From assembly GCF_000418325.1 (NCBI RefSeq), contig NC_021658.1, positions 4,699,501 through 4,763,500 of the forward strand: a stretch of 64,000 nucleotides of DNA. The letters run 5' to 3'. The position numbers and the translations under genes were made by a program. Of this stretch, positions 8,629 through 17,010 are shown in pieces; position 1 is the stretch's first letter, and each line of letters begins with the position of its first letter. This DNA comes from Sorangium cellulosum So0157-2. GTDB taxonomy: Bacteria; Myxococcota_A; Polyangia; Polyangiales; Polyangiaceae. Below the pieces are notes generated by a model. That model had not been told where the DNA came from. It searched no databases and was given only the letters and a program-made list of their open reading frames with translations.

Positions 8629-9217
8629 GCACACACCTTGTGGAAGATCGCGCGTCGCGCGGCGATGAGGAGGCATGAGCCTCGGTTGAACAGGCGCGTC
8701 GAGCCGCCAGTGCCCCTACCGCTATTCACTTGGGATATCCACCTGTATATTTCCACCGTGACGGTGGGATCGTTTACCGATGGATGAGGTGGGCTTGCGA
8801 GTGATAGCGCGCTCAATTGCGCGCGCAACCATACGCGTATTCGATCGTGCGTCGATTCGTCCGCCGTGCGAACATAAAGCGTACCAGGACGCATGAGACC
8901 TTGACGCTCGTCTTCGAGAGTGCATCGAGCGTTCGATGCACCTCCACCCACACAGGCGATGTCTGTGCCTCGCGACACAAGAGTGACGGCCAGCGACGGC
9001 ACTCTGTCGGCAATGGCAGACAGGTTCGCGCGCGCTCGCCGCCTCGCCGAGCGCCCGTGGCCGGTGACGCATCGCAGCGAAGCGCGCTGGCAGAGAAGTG
9101 CGCGCCGGATCCGGGCGGATCGGGCCGGCTTGACCGTGGCCAAGGCGACCTGTAGCGTCTGGCCACCCTCGTTGCGAGATTCCCTCGAGACGGCGAGCAA
9201 AGAGGAGCGAAAGCACC
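8629..9217. other. Intergenic region between divergent genes
   Basis: About 590 bp with no convincing gene. The first 250 bases are noticeably less GC-rich and should hold the divergent promoters of the propeller lipoprotein (leftward) and the decarboxylase (rightward). No operator or riboswitch was recognised. Confidence 0.4.
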
Positions 9218-11605
9218 ATGAGCGGGCGGGCGTCGAACGACAGATCCAGGATGAAACAATACCTCCAATTCGGCGACGGGCCGTTCCTCAAAGGGGCCGG
9301 CACCCGAGCGCCGGAGGCGTGGTTTCTGGGCCCCAAGGCCGAGAACGCCGACGAGCTCGAGAGGCTCATCGTCGAGGCCATCCGGGATCACTCGTTCTGG
9401 CGGCGGAACTTCCACCCTCAGGATCCCACGCACATCACCGAGCAGTCCAAGCGACACCCGGCCTACCTCCACGCGATGGACTCGCTGAAGGACAACTTCC
9501 GGTCGCTCATGTCGTTCCTCAAGAAATCGGTGCCCTTCTTCAGCGATCGGTACCAGGGGCACATGAACTGGGACACCTCGATCCCCAGCGTGCTCGGCTA
9601 CTTCGCCGCGATGCTCTACAACCCCAACAACGTCGCGTTCGAGGGGTCCACGGCGACCACGATCCTGGAGATGATCGTGGGCGACGATCTCTGCCGGATG
9701 CTCGGCTATGCGCTGCCGGACGAGGACGCCGGCGACAAGGCCGTTCGTCCGTGGGGGCACATCACCTGCGGCGGCACGGTCGCGAACATCGAGGCGATCT
9801 GGTCCGCCAGGAACCTGAAGTTCTACCCGCTGTCGCTCCGGGACGCGCTGAAGTCCGAGCCGAGCCTCTCGGCGGCGCGCGAGCTCGTCGTGACCACGTG
9901 CGACGGCAGGCGCGCGCTGCTCGGCGCGCTCGACGCCTGGTCGCTCCTGAACCTCAAGGTGGACGAGATCCTCGCGCTGCCCGCGCGCCTCACGCAGGAG
10001 TACGGCATCTCGAGCGACACGATCACGGCCGCGATGGCGGGCCACTCCCTCCAGCACCTCGGGATCCAGGAGCTCTACCGGCGATGTGGGGCGGACCTGC
10101 CGTGCTCGCCCGTGCTCCTCGTCCCCGCCACGAAGCATTACTCATTCCCCAAGGCCGCGGCGGTGCTGGGCATCGGCTCGGCGAACGTGCTCGACATCCC
10201 CGTGGACTGCGACGCGCGGATGAGCCTCTCCGCGCTGGAGGCGACGCTGAAGCGCTGCCTCGACGAGCGGCGGCCGGTCTACACCGTGGTGAGCGTCGTC
10301 GGGAGCACGGAGGAGAGCGCGGTCGATCCGCTGAAGGGGATCCTCGAGCTGCGCCATCGATTCCAGAAGGAGGGGCTCTCGTTCACGGTCCACGCGGACG
10401 CCGCTTGGGGCGGCTATTTCGCCTCGATGCTCCGCCCCGACGAGGGGCCGCGCGCGAAGGACGCGCCCTCGGGGCCCGCGGCCGAGGTCGGGATGAGCAG
10501 GTACGTGACGGCGCAGCTCGCGGCGCTCGGCCGGGCGGATTCGATCACCGTGGACCCGCACAAGTCGGGCTATGTCCCTTACCCCGCCGGTGCGCTCTGC
10601 TACCGGAACTCGGCGATGCGCGACATGGTGACGTTCAAAGCCCCGTACATCGTCCACGGGGACGCGGAGCCGACCGTGGGCATCTATGGGCTCGAAGGGT
10701 CGAAGCCAGGCGCCGCGGTGGCGGCGGTCTACCTGAGCCACAAGGTCATCCGGCCCACCCGGAGCGGGTACGGGCAGCTCCACCGCAAGGCCCTGTTCAA
10801 CTGCAAGAGGTTCTACGCGCGGCTCCTCTGCCTGGCTCGCCCGGAAGACCGGTTCATCATCGTCCCGGTCCCGCGGCTCCCCGCGGAGATCGGGGGCGGC
10901 GACGCGGAGAGCGAGCTGCAGTTCATCCGCGAGCGGATCAACCAGCCGATCCTCGAGGAGCTCCTGGCCGACCCCGAGGCGATGGCGCTGCTGCCGGAGC
11001 TCGGTCCCGATCAGAACATCCTCACCTACGCCGTCAACTTCAAGCACCCCGACGGCTCGATCAACACGAGCCTCGACATGATGAACCGCTTGAACAAGGC
11101 GATCTATGATCTCCTGAGCATCGCCCCCGGGGACGACATCTATCACTACCGGATGATCGTGAGCACGACGGACTTCAGCGAGGAGCATTACGGCAAGGTC
11201 TTCATCGAGGACTACAAGCGGCGCCTCGGGGTCTCGGCGTCGCCGGGCTCGACGGTGACGGTGCTGAGATCCACGATGATGGCGCCCTGGCTCCTGGAGT
11301 CTCCCGAAGGGAGCATCCTCGACGTGCTCGAGAGCGAGCTCCGCGACGCGATCTTCAAGGCGATGATGCGCGACTCGATGCTCCAGGTCTTCGAGGAGAT
11401 CGACACGAATCGAGACGGCACCCTGGACGTCGCCGAGATCATGGCGAAGTTCCGCGAGAAGGGCTTTCAAGACGGCGATATCGACGAGTTTTTGCAGGTC
11501 TGCGACGTCGACAGGAACGGCAGCGTGTCGGTGAGCGAGTTCCTCGGGGCGTTCTCGCACTTCCTGGTGAAGGCGAAGCTCTCGGCGAGAGAGGCGAAGG
11601 TGTAG
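9218..11605 (+). CDS. PLP-dependent group II decarboxylase with C-terminal EF-hand pair
   Basis: A 795-residue fold-type I PLP enzyme of the glutamate/aromatic amino-acid decarboxylase family. AGAGGAG lies upstream of ATG 9218. Seen are HADAAWGG (392-399, with the PLP-ring Asp394) and DPHKSGYVPY with the PLP-binding Lys449. The N-terminal MNWDTSIPS and GGTVANIEA segments fit substrate- and phosphate-binding regions. At about 500 residues most relatives end, but here it continues. Two EF-hand loops occur near the end: DTNRDGTLDVAE (729-740) and DVDRNGSVSVSE (763-774), both with canonical ligands and a final Glu. Calcium control of decarboxylation is inferred. The substrate amino acid cannot be told from sequence. 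It appears monocistronic. Confidence 0.9.
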   Translation: MSGRASNDRSRMKQYLQFGDGPFLKGAGTRAPEAWFLGPKAENADELERLIVEAIRDHSFWRRNFHPQDPTHITEQSKRHPAYLHAMDSLKDNFRSLMSFLKKSVPFFSDRYQGHMNWDTSIPSVLGYFAAMLYNPNNVAFEGSTATTILEMIVGDDLCRMLGYALPDEDAGDKAVRPWGHITCGGTVANIEAIWSARNLKFYPLSLRDALKSEPSLSAARELVVTTCDGRRALLGALDAWSLLNLKVDEILALPARLTQEYGISSDTITAAMAGHSLQHLGIQELYRRCGADLPCSPVLLVPATKHYSFPKAAAVLGIGSANVLDIPVDCDARMSLSALEATLKRCLDERRPVYTVVSVVGSTEESAVDPLKGILELRHRFQKEGLSFTVHADAAWGGYFASMLRPDEGPRAKDAPSGPAAEVGMSRYVTAQLAALGRADSITVDPHKSGYVPYPAGALCYRNSAMRDMVTFKAPYIVHGDAEPTVGIYGLEGSKPGAAVAAVYLSHKVIRPTRSGYGQLHRKALFNCKRFYARLLCLARPEDRFIIVPVPRLPAEIGGGDAESELQFIRERINQPILEELLADPEAMALLPELGPDQNILTYAVNFKHPDGSINTSLDMMNRLNKAIYDLLSIAPGDDIYHYRMIVSTTDFSEEHYGKVFIEDYKRRLGVSASPGSTVTVLRSTMMAPWLLESPEGSILDVLESELRDAIFKAMMRDSMLQVFEEIDTNRDGTLDVAEIMAKFREKGFQDGDIDEFLQVCDVDRNGSVSVSEFLGAFSHFLVKAKLSAREAKV

Positions 11606-12006
11606 CCAGGTGAAGGGGACGCTCGCCGCCCGGATGGAGGCCGAGCCGGGAGCGCGCGGCGCCGCCGTGCCGCTCCGCCAGCGTCGCGCCGAGCGCCCTG
11701 AACACTGTTGCGGCGCAGGGCGCGGCGTGAGATGCTCCGGCCGTGGCATTCATCCGGCTGCGCTGAGCTCGGCATCCTCGTCCTCCCCGTAACCCCGGCG
11801 CGGCCGGGTCGACGTGGCGAGCGCGCGGGTGCCCGTCCGTGCCCTGTCTTCCCCCGCAACACGGAAGACCGGGGCGCGGAGCCTCACGCCCGGCAGCCTG
11901 GAAGGAGCATGCCACGCACGCCTGGCCGGTCGTGAGCTCGCGCCGCGAGTCTTCCCCCATCCACGCGCGCCGCCCGCACCGGCGGCGCGCGACGAGGCTC
12001 GCGATC
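11606..12006. other. Intergenic region, no gene seen
   Basis: About 400 bp between two plus-strand genes. A frame continuous with the following phosphotransferase extends back to 11839, but its translation is Arg/His/Pro-rich and lacks a start site signal. No terminator hairpin with a T-run was found. Confidence 0.4.
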
Positions 12007-12990
12007 ATGACCGAACGTACCCAACCCCCGTCCCCGTCTCCTTCCTCCTTCGCGCCCATCGACTCCGTCGCCGCGCTCCTCGATGCGGCGCGCCGCGAGG
12101 GGCTCCGGCTCGTCGCCTCGCAGGAGGGCTTCGACCAGAGCGGGCTCGACTTCCTCGCCGTGCACGCCCGCGACGAGGAGGGCGTGCCGTGGATCGTGCG
12201 CACGCCGCGCCGGGCCGCGGTGGTCGAGGCCGCGCGCGTCGAGGCGCGCGTGCTCGCCCTCGTGCGCGGGCGCTTGCCGGTCGCCGTGCCCGACTGGCGC
12301 GTCCACACCGACCAGGTGATCGCCTACCCGAGGCTCGTCGACGTCCCCGCGATAACCTTCGACCCCGAGGCGGGCATGCGCTGGAACCGCGTCGACCCGG
12401 CGGCGCCCTCGGAGGCGTTCATCGCGTCGGTGGCCGACGCCCTGGCGGCGCTGCAGCGCGTGGACGTGGCGGCGATCGCGGCGGCGGGCGTCCCGGTGAA
12501 GTCGATCGACGACACGCGGCAGCTCCACGCCCGGGCCATGGACGAGACGCGCGCCGCGCTCTCGCCGCCCGACGCCCTCTGGGCGCGGTGGCAGCGCTGG
12601 CTCGCGAACGACGCGATCTGGCCGCGCCACCTCGCCCTCGTGCACGGCGACCTCCACCCCGGGCACATGCTCCTCGACGAGGGCGGCCGGCTCACCGGGA
12701 TCCTCGACTGGACCGAGGCCCACCTCGGCGACCCGTCGGTCGACTTCGCCCTCCTCGCCGGCGCCTTCAGCAAGGCCGCGTTCGACGCGTGCGTCGCGCG
12801 CTTCGAGGCGGCCGGCGGCGCGACCTGGCCCGGCTTCGCGGCCCACGCCCAGGAGCGCTGGGCGGCCTGGCCCGCCATGGCGGCGAAGTGGGGGATGGAC
12901 ACGGGCAACGAGGGCGTGATCGCGCACGCGCGCTCGATGCTCGGCCAGATCGCGGCCGAGGGCGGGGGAGCGGTCCAGGGGGCTGGGTAA
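12007..12990 (+). CDS. Macrolide 2'-phosphotransferase-like antibiotic kinase
   Basis: A 327-residue aminoglycoside/macrolide phosphotransferase (APH-fold) protein, the usual length of Mph enzymes. Start ATG 12007 is taken because translation upstream looks non-coding. Catalytic motifs are LVHGDLHPGHMLLDE (212-225; catalytic base Asp215; the position usually Asn or His is His220) and GILDWTEAHLGDPSVDFA (231-248; metal-binding Asp234). The sequence DFLAVHARDEEGVPWIVRTPRR matches the Mph nucleotide-binding N-lobe. These enzymes transfer phosphate, often from GTP, to the desosamine 2'-OH of macrolides. In a natural-product producer it could be self-protection or a housekeeping kinase; the actual substrate is unproven. 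Confidence 0.85.
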   Translation: MTERTQPPSPSPSSFAPIDSVAALLDAARREGLRLVASQEGFDQSGLDFLAVHARDEEGVPWIVRTPRRAAVVEAARVEARVLALVRGRLPVAVPDWRVHTDQVIAYPRLVDVPAITFDPEAGMRWNRVDPAAPSEAFIASVADALAALQRVDVAAIAAAGVPVKSIDDTRQLHARAMDETRAALSPPDALWARWQRWLANDAIWPRHLALVHGDLHPGHMLLDEGGRLTGILDWTEAHLGDPSVDFALLAGAFSKAAFDACVARFEAAGGATWPGFAAHAQERWAAWPAMAAKWGMDTGNEGVIAHARSMLGQIAAEGGGAVQGAG

Positions 12991-13086
12991 GCCAGAACCC
13001 ACGAGGATCGCTGGACTTTTCCGCGCTTCTCCCGGCCTCCATGTTCGCATGACAGCGCGACCCCACCCTGAGTAGCCTCTTGCCGT

Positions 13087-13539
13087 ATGCGCGGAGGACA
13101 CGACGCGGAGGCCAGCGCGGCGGATCGCGCGCTCGTGCTCGCCCTGCTGGGCGCGGTCCTCCTCGTGTCGCCGGCGCGCCTGCTCTGGGCGCGCGGCCCG
13201 CTCGCGGTGGCGGCCGTCTTCGCGGTGTGGGTCGCGCTGATCGCCCTCGCGTGGCTGGCGACGCGCGCCGACCGCGGCGACGCCGACCGCGGCGATGCGG
13301 ATCGCGGCGATGCGGATCGCGGCGACGGCGCCCGCGGCGACGGCGCCCGCGGCGATGCGGATCGCGGCGATGCGGATCGCGGCGACGGCGCCCGCGGCGA
13401 CGGCGCCCGCGGCGATGCGGATCGCGGCGATGCGGATCGCGGCGACGGCGCCCGCGGCGACGGCGCCCGCGGCGATGCGGATCGCGGCGATGCGGATCGC
13501 GGCGACGGCGCCCGCGGCGAGCGAGAGCCGCCGCCGTGA
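13087..13539 (+). CDS. Small membrane protein with pentapeptide-periodic Asp/Arg/Gly tail
   Basis: A 150-residue protein with two predicted membrane helices (about 14-32 and 37-58, LALLGAVLLVSPARLLW and AVAAVFAVWVALIALAWL). A long hydrophilic tail of alternating GDADR and GDGAR pentapeptides follows, ending EREPPP. The tail is encoded by a 60-bp tandem repeat. The stop overlaps the start of the symporter-kinase gene (GTGA), so the two are translationally coupled. It is probably an accessory subunit of that sensor, like the short proteins found before acetate-permease-type carriers; this is inference from position. The repeat length is likely variable between strains. Confidence 0.7.
   Translation: MRGGHDAEASAADRALVLALLGAVLLVSPARLLWARGPLAVAAVFAVWVALIALAWLATRADRGDADRGDADRGDADRGDGARGDGARGDADRGDADRGDGARGDGARGDADRGDADRGDGARGDGARGDADRGDADRGDGARGEREPPP
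13264..13522. repeat. 60-bp in-frame tandem repeat with 15-bp sub-periodicity
   Basis: Bases 13321-13380, 13381-13440 and 13441-13500 are identical 60-mers, with partial copies on either side. Each encodes 20 residues built of GDADR and GDGAR blocks, reflecting 15-bp sub-repeats. Being a multiple of three, unit gain or loss would keep the frame and the coupled downstream gene intact. Confidence 0.97.
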
Positions 13540-16500
13540 TCGACGTCGGCGTCCTCCTGTTCGCCACGGTGGCGTGGCTCGCCGTGCTCGCCGCCATCGC
13601 GCTCGCCGCCCAGCGCGAGCGGATCCCCCGCGCGCTCGCGCGCCACCCGCTCGTGCTCGCCCTCTCGCTCGGCGTCTACGCCTCGTCGTGGACCTACTAC
13701 GGCGGCGTCGGCTTCGCGCAGCGGCACGGGCTCGTCTTCCTCGCCGTCTACCTGGGCCCGACCCTCGCGTGCATGGCCACGCCGCTCCTCTGGTCGCGCG
13801 TGCTCCACATCACGCGCGAGCAGCGCCTCTCGTCGCTCGCCGACCTGCTCGCGTTCCGCTTCCAGAGCCCCGCCGCGGGGGCGCTCGTCGCCGCGTTCTC
13901 CCTCGTCGCCAGCCTGCCCTACGTCGCGCAGCAGTTCCGCGCGACCGAGGCGTCGGTCCGCGTGCTGTCCGGGCCGGGGCACGAGGAGGCCGTGGGCGCC
14001 GTCTTCTGCGCGCTGCTCGCCCTGTTCACGGCGTTCTTCGGCGCCCGCCCGTCCGCCGAGCGCCGGCGCGAGGACGGCCTCGCGGCGGCGGTCGCGTTCG
14101 AGTCGGCGGCGAAGCTCGCCGTGCTCGCGGCCGTGGGCCTCGTCGCCGTGCTCGGCGCGTTCGGCGGGGCCTCCGGGCTCGCGGGCTGGCTCCGCGAGCA
14201 CGCCGCCGAGGTCGAGGCGCTCGCCCGCCCCGTGCGCGAGGACAGGGGCTGGACCTCGATGCTCGTCATCAGCTTCGCCGCGGCCTTCCTGCTGCCGCGG
14301 CAGTGGCACATGGCCTTCGCCAGCGGCGCCGGGGACCGGGCGCTCGCCAGGGCGGCCTGGGCCTTCCCGCTGTTCCTGCTCGCCCTCAACCTGCCCGTCC
14401 TGCCCATCCTCTGGGCCGGGACCCGCCTCGCACCGGCCGGGCCCGCCGACAGCTACGTGCTGCTCGTGCCCCAGCTGCTCGACCAGCGCTGGCTCGCCCT
14501 CGCCGCCTTCATCGGCGGCATCTCCGCGGCGAGCGCCATGGTCATGGTCACCGCCGTCGCCCTCGCGAACGACAGCGCGACCCACCTGCTCCTGCCGCTC
14601 GCCCGGAGGACGCTGCGCCGCAACGTCTACGCGCGCGTGCTGTGGATGCGCCGCGGGCTCCTCACCGCCATCCTCGTGGGCGGGTGGCTCTTCCACCGCG
14701 CGCAGGCGAACCGCGGGCTGCTCGTCGAGAGCGGCATCGTGTCGTTCGTCGCCTTCGCGCAGCTCCTGCCGGGGCTCTTCGCCGTGCTCTTCTGGGAGCG
14801 CGCCACGCGCGCGGGGTTCATCGCCGGGCTGCTCGCCGGCATGGCCTCCTGGACGGCCCTGTGCCTCGCGCCGCTCTTGCCCGGGATGCCCGGGCTCGAT
14901 CCGGCGTGGCTCGGCCTCCTGCTCGAGGGCGCGGACCCCGGGGTCCGCGCCGCGCGCGCGGCGCGCGCCCTGCCCATGGACACCTGGTCGCTGCCGACGT
15001 TCGTGTCGCTCGCCGTCAACGTCGGCACGCTCGCGCTCGTCTCGCTGCTGCGCCCGCCGGTCAAGGCGGAGCGCGAGGCGGCGCGGCTGTGCAGGCGGCG
15101 CGAGATCGGCCCGTCGGTCGAGCGCGCGACCGTGGCCTCGAGCGTCGGCGCGCTGGAGGAGCGGCTCGCCCGGCTGCTCGGCCGCGAGGCGGCGGGCATC
15201 GAGGTCACGCGCGCCCGGATCGAGCTCGACATCCCGCGCGACGAGACGCGGCCCACCGAGCTCCACGCGCTGCAGGAGCGCCTGCACCGCAACCTGTCGC
15301 CGCTCGTCGGCCCGGTGCTCGCGAGGACGGTCGCGGAGGAGGCGGGCGCCCCCGCCGCGGCGCCGGGCGCGGGGGGCGCGCTCACCGAGGAGCTCCGGTG
15401 GCTCGAGCGCCGCCTCGCGCGCGGGGAGACGCGGCTCGTCGGCGCGGCGCGCGAGCTCGATTTGTTGCGGCGGTGGCTCCGCTCGGTGCTCGCGCAGCTG
15501 CCGCTCGGCGTCTGCGCCGTGGGCTCCGACGGCGCGGTGAGCCTCGTGAACCGGCGGCTCGAGGCGCTCGTCGGGGTCGAGGAGCGCGACCTCGTCGGCG
15601 CGCCGCTCGACCGGCTGCCGGCCCCGTTCGCGGAGCTGTTCGCCCGCGCGGTGCGCGCGGCGTCCGCCGGCGAGGCCGGCGCGGGCGCCGAGGAGATCGA
15701 GGCGCACGTGGCCGGGCGCGCGCGCTCGCTGCGCGTGCACCGCGCCGCGCTCGATCCGCTCGACGCGCGCGCCGCCTCGGGCGGCGTCGTCCTCCTCGTC
15801 GAGGATCGCACCGAGCAGCGCGCGCTCGAGGCGCAGCTCGCCCACAAGGACCGGCTCGCCCAGCTCGGCCGCCTCGCCGCGGGCGTGGCCCACGAGGTCG
15901 GCAACCCGCTCACCGGCATCGCCTGCCTCGCGCAGAACCTCCGGGCCGAGGCCGACAGCGACGAGATCCGCGCGCGCGCGGGGCTCATCCTCGGCGAGGC
16001 CGCGCGCATCGAGGCCATCCTCCGGACGCTGCTCGAGCACAGCCGCACCGGCGCCGTGCCGTCGCCGGGCGAGGGCACGCGCGCGCGGGTCGGGCGCGTG
16101 TCGCTCGCCCAGGTGATCGCCGAGGCCGAGCGGCTGCTCCGGCTCGACCGCGCGGCGCCGCACGTCCGGGTGGAGCAGGCCTGCCCGGAGTCGCTGGTCG
16201 TCGTCGGGGACCGGCGCGAGCTCGTGCAGGTCTTCGTCAACCTGCTCGCGAACGCCCGCGACGCCTCCGGGGCCGGCGCGACCATCGCCGTGCGCGGGCG
16301 GATCGAGGCGGGCGAGATCGTCGTCGAGGTCGAGGACCACGGCTCCGGCATCCCCGAGGAGCTCCTCGCCGCCGTGTTCGAGCCGTTCGTGACGACGAAG
16401 CGCGATCCGAGCGGCACGGGGCTCGGCCTGCCGCTGTCGCGCTCGATCGTCCAGGATCACGGCGGCACGCTCACGCTGCGGAGCGCGGTGGGGCAGGGGA

Positions 16501-16571
16501 CCACGGTCGTCGTGCGGCTCCCGCTCGCGGGCGCGCCCGGGGCGCGGCGCGGGCCCGAGGCGGCGCCGTGA
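13536..16571 (+). CDS. Sodium:solute symporter-sensor histidine kinase fusion
   Basis: A 1011-residue membrane sensor kinase. GTG 13536 is chosen because it overlaps the upstream stop. Residues 1-520 form about 12-13 membrane helices of the sodium:solute symporter family (SLGVYASSWTYYGGVGFAQ, LADLLAFRF, FIGGISAASAMVMVTAVALAND). A linker and a PAS-like domain follow (about 640-765; ...LPLGVCAVGSDGAVSLVNRRLEALVG). HisKA then has the phospho-acceptor His786 in GVAHEVGNPLTGIA. The HATPase domain has NLLANARDA, EDHGSGIPEE and GTGLGLPLS boxes. This matches the CbrA-type architecture, in which transport or binding of a nutrient is linked to a kinase. No response regulator is adjacent, so its partner is elsewhere. 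Confidence 0.92.
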   Translation: MIDVGVLLFATVAWLAVLAAIALAAQRERIPRALARHPLVLALSLGVYASSWTYYGGVGFAQRHGLVFLAVYLGPTLACMATPLLWSRVLHITREQRLSSLADLLAFRFQSPAAGALVAAFSLVASLPYVAQQFRATEASVRVLSGPGHEEAVGAVFCALLALFTAFFGARPSAERRREDGLAAAVAFESAAKLAVLAAVGLVAVLGAFGGASGLAGWLREHAAEVEALARPVREDRGWTSMLVISFAAAFLLPRQWHMAFASGAGDRALARAAWAFPLFLLALNLPVLPILWAGTRLAPAGPADSYVLLVPQLLDQRWLALAAFIGGISAASAMVMVTAVALANDSATHLLLPLARRTLRRNVYARVLWMRRGLLTAILVGGWLFHRAQANRGLLVESGIVSFVAFAQLLPGLFAVLFWERATRAGFIAGLLAGMASWTALCLAPLLPGMPGLDPAWLGLLLEGADPGVRAARAARALPMDTWSLPTFVSLAVNVGTLALVSLLRPPVKAEREAARLCRRREIGPSVERATVASSVGALEERLARLLGREAAGIEVTRARIELDIPRDETRPTELHALQERLHRNLSPLVGPVLARTVAEEAGAPAAAPGAGGALTEELRWLERRLARGETRLVGAARELDLLRRWLRSVLAQLPLGVCAVGSDGAVSLVNRRLEALVGVEERDLVGAPLDRLPAPFAELFARAVRAASAGEAGAGAEEIEAHVAGRARSLRVHRAALDPLDARAASGGVVLLVEDRTEQRALEAQLAHKDRLAQLGRLAAGVAHEVGNPLTGIACLAQNLRAEADSDEIRARAGLILGEAARIEAILRTLLEHSRTGAVPSPGEGTRARVGRVSLAQVIAEAERLLRLDRAAPHVRVEQACPESLVVVGDRRELVQVFVNLLANARDASGAGATIAVRGRIEAGEIVVEVEDHGSGIPEELLAAVFEPFVTTKRDPSGTGLGLPLSRSIVQDHGGTLTLRSAVGQGTTVVVRLPLAGAPGARRGPEAAP

Positions 16572-16597
16572 GCCGGGCCGCGCGGGGCGAGGGCGGA

Positions 16598-16803
16598 ATG
16601 GCCCTCTGGAGCACCGGCGGGTGTTACCGATCGTAACGGGATCTCGCCGGACGGGCCTGACTCGACGAGATGCCCTCTGGAGCACCGGCGGTGTGTTACC
16701 GATCGTAACGGGATCTCACCGGCCGGTCCTGACTCGACGAGATGCCACCTGGAGCACCGGCGGGTGTTACCGATCGTAACGGGATGTCACCGGACGGGCC
16801 TGT
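16598..16803. repeat. 72-bp tandem repeat, three copies, each with a near-palindrome
   Basis: Copies begin at 16598, 16670 and 16742 with only a few substitutions. Each contains CTGGAGCACCGGCGG followed by GTTACCGATCGTAAC (16623-16637, 16695-16709, 16766-16780), an imperfect inverted repeat centred on CGATCG. It lies between the symporter-kinase and the MHS transporter, upstream of the latter. A regulatory array of protein-binding sites is possible. Confidence 0.93.
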
Positions 16804-17010
16804 CTACGTGATTGGCCCGTAGCAGAACGTGTACTCTCGCGGCGCCTCGCGTGGTATTCGGATCCTGGAGATCAGCAGACGGAAGACTGGGGGGTGGCGC
16901 GGGAGAGGCCCTGCGCGACACCGTGGCTCCCTCTCCACGGCGCGACGCCGGCGCGAGCCCGGCTTCAGCCCTCTCGACAAGCGCTGGAACTCCTTCGAGG
17001 AACCGCTCCC
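16804..17010. other. Leader region of the MHS transporter
   Basis: About 200 bp without a gene; with the repeat array it fills the 440-bp gap after the symporter-kinase. A frame continuous with the transporter opens at 16894, but its Arg/Pro-rich translation does not look like protein. Confidence 0.4.

Noticed and set aside
13295..16636. Plus-strand frame with MRIAAMRIAATAPAA repeats
   Set aside because: Alternative frame of the 60-bp repeat; the coupled GDADR frame has membrane helices and a good overlap with the kinase start.
12324..16685. 1453-codon minus-strand frame opposite the symporter-kinase
   Set aside because: Translation is Arg/Glu/Ala/His low complexity with no domain; it is an antisense shadow caused by GC-rich codon bias.
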